This document shows positions 32,082 to 43,058 of a DNA stretch of 53,101 nucleotides, piece by piece. The position numbers and the translations under genes are program-made. The stretch lies in contig NZ_CALUWY010000014.1 of assembly GCF_944324615.1 (NCBI RefSeq), positions 1 to 53,101 on the forward strand. The letters are read 5' to 3'. The notes under the pieces were generated by a model. That model saw nothing but the letters and a program-made list of their open reading frames with translations, made no database searches and was not told where the DNA came from. Numbering within the stretch: position 1 is the stretch's first letter; every line of letters starts with the position of its first letter. The stretch is from an uncultured Mailhella sp. Its GTDB lineage: Bacteria > Desulfobacterota > Desulfovibrionia > Desulfovibrionales > Desulfovibrionaceae.

Positions 32082-34415
32082 TCAGGCGTGCACGCGCTCT
32101 TCCATGATGACTTTCGTTGCCGGCTGTATGGCCCCTGGCACCACCATGCGGTGGCACCAGGCGTTCACCAGGGTGAAGCCTCCGTCGTCGTCGACGGTGT
32201 ATTCCACCCAGAAGGTCACGTTGCGCGGCCGCCAGGAACCGAGGAAATGGCCGTTTTCCCTGTTGAGGAACTTTGCGCCGCTTTCCTCTATGCCTGCAAT
32301 GGCCGTGACCACGTCCTGCCTGAGAATGTAGCGCTTTTCCATGTTCTGCCGCACCTCATCGGGGATGCGCAGAAGGATGGGTTCCTCGTCGTGCCGGTGT
32401 TCGGGCCGTATGCCGAGAAACTCCTCAAGCGCGGCTTCCTTCAGGGCCATGCGCCCGGCGCGCCGGGCGGACAGCCCCGGAGGTGTGGAGGTAACGGCTT
32501 TTCCCGCCGTGGGGGGCAGAATGTCGAAAAGGTGCAGGCTTTCGCTTTTTTCGGCAAAGCGGTCGTGACACATGATGCAGGAGGTGAGCACGGGGTGGGA
32601 GAATTCCCCGGCTCTTTTTTCCGCCATGGCATCCGCCACATCGGGCTGGGCGTTCCATACCAGGCCGCCGTAGCCGCAGCAGGCGCTTTCCTCGCCGGTG
32701 CGCCGTGCTTCCTCCACGCGTATGCCCGCCTTGGCGGCAAGGGAACGCACGGCGTTCCGCCATGCTTCATTGTGGCGCGCCCCGCAGGGATCCTGTACGT
32801 TCATGACATCGGGCGCGCTGCAGGAGATGGGGCCGGTCAGCATGTTGTCGAGCTTTTCCCACAGGGAAACAACGGAAGCTTCGGGCAGGGCCAGGGAAAG
32901 GGCCGTCATGCAGGAAGAGCAGGCGGTGAGAATCTCCGGCCTTCCCGCCTGTTCCCATACGGTGCGGAGCGTTTCGGCATGAGAGGCGAAAAGCGCCTCG
33001 CGGCCCGCCCAGTGCGCGGGAATGCCGCAGCAGCTGCTGTGCAGGGACACGCCCCCGGGAAGCTTTTCCCGCAGGAAGCGGTACATGGCAAGCACCTGTT
33101 CCCCGCGCGAGGCCGCAAGCTGACAGCCGGGGAAGAACATGGTCGCGCCGTGCCCGCCCTGAGCGGCAAGGGCCGGATCTTCCACAAAGAAGGAGGCTTC
33201 CGGGCCGGAAGCCTGGGCCATGTCCTCCAGCGCGAATTCATGGGCGGAAACGGGCATGACATCCCTTTCCACCGCATCCCTGCGGGAATGCAGGCAGAGG
33301 TCGGCCATGGAAAAGTGTTCGGGGCAGATGGCTTCGCACTGGCCGCACAGCGCGCAGCCGTTCATGATGACGTTGGCCGTGCGCGTGCCGCGTACCACCG
33401 AGGCGTTGTTGTAGAGCTTGCGTGCGTAGACGCGGGGAAATTCCTTGTATTTCTGCAGGAAGGGGCATTCCTTCACGCACTGCATGCAGGCGCAGCGGAT
33501 GCAGCGGGAAGCCTCCCTGCGGGCTTCTTCCGCCGTATAGGATTCCCCGGCAGGCAGCACGCGGGCTTCGGGCTGCACGCCGTCGAGGGGTGTGTGCAGC
33601 CTGTCCTTGCGTTCTTCCCCCTCGCGCGAGGCCACGAGGGATACCCCCGTCATGATGCGCTGCAGGGTGATGCCCGCCTTGCGGCCTTCCCCGGCCTGGG
33701 CGGAGGCGGAGGCGAAATGCGCGCCCGTGGGCGTGAGGCTTTCCCACCCGCCGCAGCAGATGTTGCCGCGCCAGAGCAGGGTGGCGCTCTCCGTTTCCTC
33801 CCGCGAGGGAGCAAAGGCGCAGCAGGAGGCGTCCACGAAAACGGCGGAATATTCCTCCGTGCAGCGTTCAAGAAGCGCCTCATCCAGAGAGGCGGAAACA
33901 AAGCTCACATGAAATTTTTCCAGAGCCTTCAGCTCGGCTTCCGGAAGGGCCCTGTCCAGCGAAGGAAAGGCTGCAAGCAGCGCGTCCTCCCGGGTGTTTT
34001 CATGGAAGAGAGTGACGGCAAAGCCCTTGTGGGAAATGTCGAAGGCGGCCGTGAGCCCGGCAAGGCCTGCGCCGAGTACCGCGAGCTTCTGTCCCTTGGG
34101 CGGGCGGATGAGCGGGCGCGACTGTTCCGGCACGGCCTTCATGCAGTATCTTTCCAGCGCCGATACGGCGAGGCTTCCCCCGAGGTCGCGCCTGAGGCAT
34201 GCGTTTTCGCAGGGATGGTCGCATACGGCCGTGAGCACGGCGGGCAGCGGCAGGTGCCGCTCCAGAAGCTTGCGCCCCTCGCGGGGCCTGTCTGCGGCAA
34301 GATGTTCGAGAAAAGCGCGGACATCCATGTCCAGAGGGCAGGAGGTGCGGCAGCGGGGCGCGGCCTCCTGGGTGCAGCGCGCTTCAATGGCATGCAGTTG
34401 GCTTTGTTCCAGCAA
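32082..34415 (-). CDS. FAD-dependent, multi-Fe-S oxidoreductase with CCG domains (DVU_1558-type)
   Basis: 777 residues beginning at a TTG codon (34415) with GAGGTG seven bases upstream; an ATG at codon 30 would cut into the first Cys cluster. Order of parts: glutamate-synthase-small-subunit-like Fe-S region (C14, C22, C26, then VCDHPCENACLRRDLGG), FAD-binding GAGLAG (115-120), two ferredoxin-like clusters (CIRCACMQCVKECP at 305-318; CALCGQCEAICP at 354-364), two HdrB-like CCG modules (FFPGCQLAAS ... CCGIPAHWAG; CCGYGG) and an extra C-terminal domain of about 110 residues. The expected second Rossmann domain for NAD(P)H looks shortened and lacks a clear GxGxxG, so the electron partner may be ferredoxin or a thiol. 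Likely cytoplasmic. Confidence 0.85.
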   Translation of the reverse strand: MLEQSQLHAIEARCTQEAAPRCRTSCPLDMDVRAFLEHLAADRPREGRKLLERHLPLPAVLTAVCDHPCENACLRRDLGGSLAVSALERYCMKAVPEQSRPLIRPPKGQKLAVLGAGLAGLTAAFDISHKGFAVTLFHENTREDALLAAFPSLDRALPEAELKALEKFHVSFVSASLDEALLERCTEEYSAVFVDASCCAFAPSREETESATLLWRGNICCGGWESLTPTGAHFASASAQAGEGRKAGITLQRIMTGVSLVASREGEERKDRLHTPLDGVQPEARVLPAGESYTAEEARREASRCIRCACMQCVKECPFLQKYKEFPRVYARKLYNNASVVRGTRTANVIMNGCALCGQCEAICPEHFSMADLCLHSRRDAVERDVMPVSAHEFALEDMAQASGPEASFFVEDPALAAQGGHGATMFFPGCQLAASRGEQVLAMYRFLREKLPGGVSLHSSCCGIPAHWAGREALFASHAETLRTVWEQAGRPEILTACSSCMTALSLALPEASVVSLWEKLDNMLTGPISCSAPDVMNVQDPCGARHNEAWRNAVRSLAAKAGIRVEEARRTGEESACCGYGGLVWNAQPDVADAMAEKRAGEFSHPVLTSCIMCHDRFAEKSESLHLFDILPPTAGKAVTSTPPGLSARRAGRMALKEAALEEFLGIRPEHRHDEEPILLRIPDEVRQNMEKRYILRQDVVTAIAGIEESGAKFLNRENGHFLGSWRPRNVTFWVEYTVDDDGGFTLVNAWCHRMVVPGAIQPATKVIMEERVHA

Positions 34416-34514
34416 GGCGACACCTCGGAAATGAAGACTGCCCGAAACGGATTCGGGCAGAAGGAAGGGGGGCCGGAGAGATGCGGGATCTCTCCGGCCG
34501 GAAGGGGAGAATGC

Positions 34515-37253
<2,739 letters not shown>

Positions 37254-37333
37254 GGGCAGCTCCTTGTAAGAGGAATCCAGAGAAGGGGGCGGGCGCTTTG
37301 GCGCACGCCCGAATTCGGGCCGATGCGGGAAGA

Positions 37334-38365
37334 TCAGTTTTTGCCGAAGGCGCAGCTCGGGTAACGGCATTCACCGCAGCCCGCGCAGAAACCGCCGTGG
37401 CCGAGGGCCACGATATCTTCCCGGGTGACCGGGACACCCGCCAGAATGCGCGGCACCACAAGGTCGAATATGCTCGCCCTGTAGTACATCACGCAGCCGG
37501 GAAGCCCCAGTACCGGAATATTGTTGATATAGGCCAGGAGGAACATGGCTCCCGGGAAGGTCGGCGCTCCGTAGGTGACCACCTCGCCGCCTGCCGCACG
37601 GATGGCGGCGGGGGTGCGGTCGTCCGGGTCCACGGACATGCCGCCCGTGCAGACCACCATTTCCGCGCCCCGGGCAATGAAGTCCCGGATGGCGCTCACG
37701 GTCATGTCGATGGAGTCGTCGGAAAAGGCCTGCCCGAGAATAGTGCTTCCCAGAGCCTCAAATTTCTTTTTCAGCACAGGGCCGAAAGCATCCTTGATGC
37801 GCCCGCTGTAGACCTCGTTGCCGGTGGTGACGATGCCCACCCTGAGGGGACGGAAGGGCAGAACCTCCAGCACGGGCGCCTTGACCAGCGCTTCCAGCCG
37901 GGTGATCTTCTCTTCGTCGATGAGCAGCGGAATGACGCGCGTGCCGCCTACCGCCTGCCCCTTCTGCACTTCCTGCATGGTGTGCAGCGTGGCAAGAACG
38001 ATTTCGTCGCAGGAGTTGACGGCGCACAGCCCGGGCACATCCACCCGGAGAAGCCCGTGCACGGAGGAAAGGAAGTTGATGCGGCCTTCCTTGATGTCGG
38101 AGAAGGTGAGATTCTGCCCGGCCACGGCGTTGCCGATGCGTGTTGCGGCTTCATTTTCATGAAGCTGCCCGGGCTGGGGAGTGTAGACATAGAGGTTTTC
38201 CTTCCCCACGCTGAGAAGGACAGGGATGTCTTCTTCCCTGACGATGTGCCCCTTGCGGAACACGGGGCCCTTCCGCCCGCCCGGTTCGATACGGGTGATG
38301 TCGTGACAGAGCACCGTACCGACGGCCTGGCCGACAGGAATGGTCTGCATGGAAATCTTGGACAT
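37334..38365 (-). CDS. MoeA/MoaB-like molybdopterin-binding protein with C-terminal Cys cluster
   Basis: 343 residues. The MPT-binding (MoCF) domain is clear: RVGIVTTGNEVYSGRIKDAF, VCTGGMSVDPDDRTPAAIRA and VLGLPGCVMYYRASIFDL. The N-terminal part resembles MoeA domains without being full length (MoeA is about 410). The tail HGGFCAGCGECRYPSCAFGKN holds four closely spaced Cys, an addition not found in standard MoeA, possibly for a metal cluster or protein docking. Probable role: molybdate insertion or cofactor handling for Mop. First gene of the operon after the Moco-riboswitch candidate, with a weak ribosome-binding site (GTGAG), which fits riboswitch control of translation. Confidence 0.85.
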   Translation of the reverse strand: MSKISMQTIPVGQAVGTVLCHDITRIEPGGRKGPVFRKGHIVREEDIPVLLSVGKENLYVYTPQPGQLHENEAATRIGNAVAGQNLTFSDIKEGRINFLSSVHGLLRVDVPGLCAVNSCDEIVLATLHTMQEVQKGQAVGGTRVIPLLIDEEKITRLEALVKAPVLEVLPFRPLRVGIVTTGNEVYSGRIKDAFGPVLKKKFEALGSTILGQAFSDDSIDMTVSAIRDFIARGAEMVVCTGGMSVDPDDRTPAAIRAAGGEVVTYGAPTFPGAMFLLAYINNIPVLGLPGCVMYYRASIFDLVVPRILAGVPVTREDIVALGHGGFCAGCGECRYPSCAFGKN

Positions 38366-38422
38366 AGAAAAAGCTCACAGCTAAAGAGAAACATACTGTC
38401 GCAGGAAGACGGAGAAAGACCG

Positions 38423-38445
38423 GTTGCGGCCGCAAGGACCGCAAC
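38423..38445 (-). promoter_or_regulatory. Hairpin between riboswitch and MoeA-like start, possible expression platform
   Basis: GTTGCGG ... CCGCAAC stem followed by CGGTCTTTC on the minus strand, about 25 bases after the riboswitch aptamer. It could be a weak intrinsic terminator alternative to the aptamer fold. No antiterminator has been worked out. Confidence 0.35.
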
Positions 38446-38469
38446 AGGGCGTATTCCTGCAAAGGTTTT

Positions 38470-38555
38470 CTTTCCATGCCGGAGCATTTAATGGAGGCAG
38501 AGCCGTTTCCTGCGCTACCCTGTGAACCACGAAGGTTCAGGTCAGCCCGCATGGC
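38470..38555 (-). ncRNA. Candidate molybdenum cofactor (Moco) riboswitch aptamer
   Basis: The RNA from 38555 to 38470 closes with P1 CCATGC / GCATGG. Inside are a hairpin (TGAACC-TTCG-TGGTTCA) and the segment ACAGGGTAGCGCAGGAAAC ... CTCTGCCTCC, ending GCATGGAAAG. This lines up with the E. coli moaA Moco element as I remember it (CCAGGGCGAAGGAAG ... CTTCGCCTCCC ... CTGGAAAG): same order, same GCCTCC and GGAAAG landmarks. It lies in the leader of the MoeA-like/mop operon, 105 bases before the first start codon and about 40 after a good promoter, the expected place for control by molybdenum or tungsten cofactor. Confidence 0.72.
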
Positions 38556-38593
38556 ATACGCTTTAGCAGGGACTGACTCGAAAACTTTATTTA

Positions 38594-38622
38594 ACCATAT
38601 TGAAATAGTTTTTTTTCGTCAA
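38594..38622 (-). promoter_or_regulatory. Sigma70-type promoter of the mop operon
   Basis: On the minus strand TTGACG (38617-38622), exactly 17 bases, TATGGT (38594-38599), in an A/T-rich tract. Predicted transcription start is about seven bases further on, leaving roughly 30 bases before the riboswitch aptamer. Confidence 0.65.
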
Positions 38623-38964
38623 GATATTCGGCGGAAATTAATGATACTTTTTTTATGAAGGAAAAAAAACGGCTTGAAATTTAAATCACAATGCAGAGAG
38701 GTTTCATATTTACTGTTGAATAAAGATATATTTTATTTTTGTAATAGAAAAGATATAAGAAAAAGGCTTTTTATTGTAAAACTGCTTTGATTCGGTGAAG
38801 CAATGACAGATTAAAATGAAAGACAGGGGTATTTTTTATTTTGAAATATGGCTGTGCGGACGATGTGCCCGGCCCGTGCATCCTGCCGGAAGGGAGGCTG
38901 GCGGGCGGCTCTGCGTGTGTGCATGCCGGTGTGACGGACACAGAAGACGGAAGAAAAGCGCAGA
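38623..38964. other. AT-rich gene-free stretch upstream of the mop promoter
   Basis: About 340 bases, very A/T-rich up to 38850, then GC-rich as the decayed duplication begins. I see no coding frame. The A/T tracts may act as upstream elements for the mop promoter. Confidence 0.5.
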
Positions 38965-39900
38965 TTCCCCCTTGTTGCAGACGGAAAGTCTCCAGAAGCC
39001 GGCAGCCGGGATTTCTGGCGTACAGGAAAATGTGGTGCAGGCTGCATAAGGCCGGGGCAGGGTAAAGAAGTCTCCGGGGCCGCGGACAGAATACTGCATG
39101 AGCATCACGCGGTTGCCCCCCGCATGGGCTGCAGGCAGGGCCTCGGCGTCGGGCGGCAGGGCAAGGAGGCGGCGCCGCAGGGCAGGAAGCACGGGCCGGC
39201 ATGGTGAAGGATGCTCCCCCGGAGGCGTTCCACAGATCCCGGCCGCGTTCGTCAAAGGCTCCGGGATAGCGGGCCTCATCCTTACCGAGTCCTCCCGGCT
39301 TCCCGGAGAGGGTCCCGGAAGGCGGGCTCACGGCAGGAGGGCGGCTCTGCGGATCAGCAGCAACGAGTTTTCCCGCGGGGATGGAGGGTGCGCGGCGGGA
39401 GGGGCCTGCGCGCATGCCGGATGACGGGGAGGATGGGAAAACGCCCTTGTCGCAGACGGAAAAGCTCTGGAGGCGTCAGGCGGGGAGCCGGGACAGGTCT
39501 TCGGGGCTGTAGGAGAGTGTGGTGCAGGCCGCATAGGGCTGGGGCAGGGCAAAGAAGTCTCCGGGGCCGAGGGCAAGATACTGCATGAGAATCACGCGGT
39601 TGACCCCCGCATGGGCCACAAGCAGGGCCTCGGCATCGGGCGGAAGGGCAAGGAGGCGGCGCCGCAGGGCAGGAAGCACGCGGCGGGCCAGCATGGCGAA
39701 GGATTCTCCCCCTGAGGGAACATAATTCCACAGATCCCGGCCGCGTTCGTCAAAGGCTCCGGGAAAGCGGGCCTCCACCTCCTGTTTGCAGAGTCCTTCC
39801 CAGCTTCCCAGAGAGATTTCCCGGAAGGCGGGCTCCGGAGTTACGGCAAGAGGGCGGTCCTGTACGATGAGGGCGGCTGTTTCCCGGCAGCGGGGCAGGT
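38965..39900. repeat. Imperfect tandem duplication spanning the 3' part of the histidine phosphatase gene
   Basis: Sequence from about 38965-39385 reappears at about 39440-39900 with substitutions and small deletions. Shared blocks include TGTGGTGCAGGC, AAGAAGTCTCCGGGGCCG, CAAGGAGGCGGCGCCGCAGG and AGATCCCGGCCGCGTTCGTC. Offset grows from about 477 to 513 bases because the left copy has lost sequence. Confidence 0.9.
38999..39385 (-). pseudogene. Decayed partial copy of the histidine phosphatase gene
   Basis: Covers roughly the last 140 codons of the intact gene at 39476-40063 and lacks the catalytic RHG start. Recognisable peptides lie in different frames: RYPGAFDERGRDLWN in one, and LPALRRRLLALPPDAEALPA followed by AHAGGNRVMLMQY in another, so it is frameshifted and internally deleted. 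It is not expected to make a protein. Confidence 0.88.
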
Positions 39901-40063
39901 CGGAACTCCAGATTTCCCGGAAGGGCACGCAGGCAAGTTCCTTCTTCCAGAACAGGGCCTGCCTCACCCCCTCTTCACAGAGGGGAATGTCGCGACGGCC
40001 GATAAAGCGGCGTTCGGGGTTGGGAAGAAGCTTTCCGTGGCGGAGCAGGTGAAGAACAGGCAT
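39476..40063 (-). CDS. Histidine phosphatase family protein (phosphoglycerate mutase/CobC-like)
   Basis: 195 residues from the ATG at 40063 (GAGGAAACC upstream). The catalytic LLRHGK (His9), SSDLPRCRETA (Arg pair at 58-60), FREISLGSWEG (Glu82) and LLVAHAGVNRV (His151) complete the active site of the branch-2 phosphatases that includes alpha-ribazole phosphatase CobC and GpmB. No cobalamin genes lie nearby, so the exact substrate is open. The gene is followed by a decayed tandem copy of its own 3' part. Confidence 0.88.
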   Translation of the reverse strand: MPVLHLLRHGKLLPNPERRFIGRRDIPLCEEGVRQALFWKKELACVPFREIWSSDLPRCRETAALIVQDRPLAVTPEPAFREISLGSWEGLCKQEVEARFPGAFDERGRDLWNYVPSGGESFAMLARRVLPALRRRLLALPPDAEALLVAHAGVNRVILMQYLALGPGDFFALPQPYAACTTLSYSPEDLSRLPA

Positions 40064-40425
40064 GGTTTCCTCGCGGCGAATCGTTGCAGGGGCGTTTTTC
40101 CCGTCATCCTATAAAAACGGGAAAAAGGGAAGGCCGGGTATGCCACAGGGGCGCTTGCGGCAGGGGAAGGTTCTGCATGTCCGGGCCGGAAGATGGTTCC
40201 GGGCTGGAAAGACGGCTCCCCGGCATGGAAGAGAAGCACATGTTTTTTCCCGGAACAGACCGGAAAAGGGGCGTATGCGGAGTGGAGAAAGGGGGATGAA
40301 GGCTTTGTGAAAACAGGGGCAGATACACTTCCCGCCCTGCCATTGACGGCAAAGAAGCGATGCCTGAAAAATAACACCTTGATATTGCATATATTTTTAT
40401 TTTTCCCGAAATACGGTTAAACCAA
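40064..40425. other. Gene-free divergent spacer between the phosphatase and modA
   Basis: About 360 bases, GC-rich on the left and A/T-rich near modA. No convincing gene or RNA. It must hold the phosphatase promoter, not identified. Confidence 0.5.
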
Positions 40426-40453
40426 TTGAAAAAATCAGCAAATCGTGTATGTT
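40426..40453 (+). promoter_or_regulatory. Candidate modA promoter
   Basis: TTGAAA (40426-40431), 16 bases, TATGTT (40448-40453), 30 bases before the modA start and AT-rich upstream. No recognisable ModE box was identified. Confidence 0.45.
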
Positions 40454-40483
40454 AGAACAAACTTTTGAAATGAGGAGGAACTC

Positions 40484-41230
40484 ATGAAAAAACTCGGACT
40501 CGCCGCGCTGCTTCTCGCCTTCTGCCTGTATGCCCCCTCGGCCATGGGTGCGGAGCTCACGGTTTCCGCCGCCGCCAGCCTTTCGGAATCCTTCACTCAG
40601 ATTGCCCGGGAATTTACCAGAGATACGGGTGTGAAGGTCAATCTGAACTTCGCCTCCTCCAATAATCTGCTCCGTCAGATGGAGCAGGGGGCGCCTGTGG
40701 ACGTGTTCGCCTCCGCCGATCAGGAAACCATGGATACGGCCGCGAAGAAGAACCTTGTGGATACGGCCACCCGCCGGGATTTTGCGTTGAACGACCTTGT
40801 GCTCATCACGCCTGCGGGCAGCACGCTTGCCGGGCCTGATGCCCTTTCCGGCACGGATGTGAAGCATATTGCCATAGGACAGCCCGAAAGCGTGCCCGCC
40901 GGCCGCTACGCCCGCGAGGCGCTCACCAGCGCCGGCCTCTGGGAGACGCTGCAGAGCAGGTTTGTGTTCGGCAACAATGTCCGTCAGGTGCTGAGCTACA
41001 TTCAGCGCGGCGAGGCCGATGCCGGTTTCGTCTACCGCACCGACGCACTGGCCGGTGGCAAGGATGTGCGCATAGTAACCGCCATGACCGGCCACAAGCC
41101 TGTGTGCTATCCCATTGCCGTGGCCGGAGAAAGCGCGGACAAGGACGCGGCGCAGAAGTTCGTGAACTTTGTGCTGTCCCCGAGAGGGCTGGAAATTCTG
41201 GCGCATTACGGCTTCAGCCCGGTGAAGTAA
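40484..41230 (+). CDS. modA: Molybdate ABC transporter, periplasmic binding protein
   Basis: 248 residues with a Sec signal (MKKLGLAALLLAFCLYAPSAMGA). ELTVSAAASLSESFTQIARE, FASSNNLLRQMEQGAPVDVFASADQ, RDFALNDLVLITPAG, IGQPESVPAGRYAREAL and DAGFVYRTDAL are the ModA ligand-binding loops for molybdate or tungstate. AGGAGG lies seven bases before the ATG. The partner genes modB and modC are just downstream but on the opposite strand. Confidence 0.95.
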   Translation: MKKLGLAALLLAFCLYAPSAMGAELTVSAAASLSESFTQIAREFTRDTGVKVNLNFASSNNLLRQMEQGAPVDVFASADQETMDTAAKKNLVDTATRRDFALNDLVLITPAGSTLAGPDALSGTDVKHIAIGQPESVPAGRYAREALTSAGLWETLQSRFVFGNNVRQVLSYIQRGEADAGFVYRTDALAGGKDVRIVTAMTGHKPVCYPIAVAGESADKDAAQKFVNFVLSPRGLEILAHYGFSPVK

Positions 41231-41250
41231 TGGTCTCTTGAATCTGTTCC

Positions 41251-41282
41251 GCCGCCCTGTCCCCGCAGGGCGGCTTGTTTTT
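41251..41282 (+). terminator. Terminator after modA
   Basis: GCCGCCCTG / CAGGGCGGC nine-base-pair stem followed by TTGTTTTT, 20 bases after the modA stop. Confidence 0.9.
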
Positions 41283-41512
41283 CCTGCCTGCCTTGCCGAA
41301 GCGGGAAAAGGCAACCGGCGGCGCAACGCCGCGGGGCGGAAAAGCCCGGTGCAGCATGCGCGGCGCTTTTCGGACAGAGCGCCGGAAAAGCCGGAAAGGT
41401 GCGGAAGCATGGCGACCGGAAGAGCTTTTTTCCGGCAGGGAGCCGTTCCGGAAGAGGGGCAGCTTCGGCCGGAAGAGGCAGGTCCTGCCGGAGGCGTCCC
41501 CCGTTACCGGTA
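41283..41512. other. Convergent spacer between modA and modC
   Basis: About 230 GC-rich bases between two facing terminators (335 between the genes). Nothing recognisable. Confidence 0.5.
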
Positions 41513-41545
41513 TGAAAAAGCCTCCCGCTTTTCAGGGGGAGGCTT
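41513..41545 (-). terminator. Terminator after modBC
   Basis: On the minus strand AAGCCTCCC-type stem (41518-41526 with 41537-41545) followed by TTTTTCA, 21 bases beyond the modC stop. Confidence 0.85.
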
Positions 41546-41565
41546 CTGCAGGAGGGAGCGCCGGA

Positions 41566-42381
41566 TCATACGTCGTCGAAGCCGTGGGGCCTGTCGGCAT
41601 GACCGCCCCGGTTCAGAATATCCGTGAGGTAGGAGAGGGAATCCTGCGCAAACAGGGTGCGCCCCCGGAAATCCTCCTCCATGGCGAGAATGCCGCCGTT
41701 GGCGTACACGGCAAGATCGTCGGCAAAGGCGTCCACATCCTCCGGGTCGTGGGTGATCATGATGAGGGGCACGCCGCAGTCGCTGAGAATGCGGGAAACT
41801 TCCTTACGCATGCGGATGCGGAGGAGCGGATCCAGCGCGGCGAAAGGCTCATCGAGCAGAAGCACGCGCGGGGCAATGAGCAGGACCCGGGCCAGGGCCA
41901 CGCGCTGTTTCTGCCCGCCCGATATCTGGGAAGGCCTGCGGTCCGCAAGGTGAGTGATTTCCAGAAGTTCCAGCATGCGTCGTATGCTTTCGCCGTCTTT
42001 TTCCTCAAGCCGCGCGGGCAGAAAGGAAAAGAATCCGGTATGGGCGGCATGGTTTTCCTTGTGGCGGCGCAGGGCGAAGGCAAGGTTCTGCCATACCGTC
42101 ATGTGCGGGAACAGGGCGTAATCCTGAAAAACATAGCCCACCCGGCGGAGGCGTGTGGGCATGTCGATGCCCTTTTCGGAATCGAAAAACACGGTGTCGC
42201 CCACCACGATGCGCCCGCGCCGGGGATGGATGAGCCCGGCGATCATCTGCAGGGTGAGGGTTTTGCCCGAACCCGAAGGCCCGAACAGCACGAGGCGGTC
42301 GGCGGAACTTTGCAGATGGATATCAAGGGAAAAGGAACCCTGCTTCCCCTTCAGCGTGGTCTGAACGGTGAGATCAATCAA
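41566..42381 (-). CDS. modC: Molybdate ABC transporter ATPase, short form without TOBE domain
   Basis: 271 residues. I place the start at a TTG codon (42381): GGGAGG lies six bases upstream and the codon overlaps the modB TGA, while the longer frame to 42456 runs back inside modB. Walker A FGPSGSGKTLTL, signature SQISGGQKQRVALARVL, Walker B VLLLDEPFAALDP and switch His ITHDPEDVDAFAD. E. coli ModC has about 350 residues with a C-terminal molybdate-binding TOBE (mop) domain; this protein ends soon after the ATPase core, so that sensing domain is absent. Confidence 0.92.
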   Translation of the reverse strand: MIDLTVQTTLKGKQGSFSLDIHLQSSADRLVLFGPSGSGKTLTLQMIAGLIHPRRGRIVVGDTVFFDSEKGIDMPTRLRRVGYVFQDYALFPHMTVWQNLAFALRRHKENHAAHTGFFSFLPARLEEKDGESIRRMLELLEITHLADRRPSQISGGQKQRVALARVLLIAPRVLLLDEPFAALDPLLRIRMRKEVSRILSDCGVPLIMITHDPEDVDAFADDLAVYANGGILAMEEDFRGRTLFAQDSLSYLTDILNRGGHADRPHGFDDV

Positions 42382-43058
42382 CGGGAACCTCCCAGCAGAT
42401 AATCGGCAGTGATGAGAATGACGGCGCAGATTCCCGAGGTAAGGATGACCAGACACGCGGCCAGGGCATCGTTTCCCGCCTGAAAGGCGTCGTAGATGGC
42501 GAGGGCCAGGGTCTGCGTCTTGCCCGGGATATTGCCCGCGAGCATGAGTGTTGCGCCGAATTCCCCCATACCCCGGGCAAAGGCCAGCATGGCCCCGGAG
42601 AGAATGCCCCGCGCGGCGAGGGGGAGGCTGATGGAAAAGAACACGGTGAGTTCCGAAGCGCCCAGCGTGCGGGCCGCCTTTTCCACATTGGCATCCACCT
42701 GTTCAAGGGCCGTTTTGGCCGATTTGTAAATGAGGGGGAAGACCACCACCGTGGCCGCCACCACGGCCCCCTGCCACGAGAACATGAACTGCAGGCCCAG
42801 TTCCCTCAGCGCGGGGCCGAACACGCCGTTCCGCCCCAGAAGAAGGATGAGATAATAGCCCAGCACCGTGGGCGGGAGCACCATGGGCAGGGTGCACAGG
42901 GAATCGATCACCGCAGCGCATACGGAACGGCGGCGCGCCAGAAGACGGGCTGCAAACGTGCCGAGAATCAGGGAGGCAAGGGTAGATAAACCGGCGACCT
43001 TCAGCGAGAGAATGATGGGAAACAGGGAAAACTGATACCCGAAAAGAGAAAATTCCAT
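42378..43058 (-). CDS. modB: Molybdate ABC transporter permease
   Basis: 226 residues, about five membrane helices. The binding-protein-dependent permease loop (EQVDANVEKAARTLGASELTVFFSISLPLAARG) and the AFARGMGEFGATLMLAGNIPGKTQTL segment are characteristic of ModB. It forms the membrane channel with ModC, overlapping it by four bases. Confidence 0.95.
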   Translation of the reverse strand: MEFSLFGYQFSLFPIILSLKVAGLSTLASLILGTFAARLLARRRSVCAAVIDSLCTLPMVLPPTVLGYYLILLLGRNGVFGPALRELGLQFMFSWQGAVVAATVVVFPLIYKSAKTALEQVDANVEKAARTLGASELTVFFSISLPLAARGILSGAMLAFARGMGEFGATLMLAGNIPGKTQTLALAIYDAFQAGNDALAACLVILTSGICAVILITADYLLGGSR

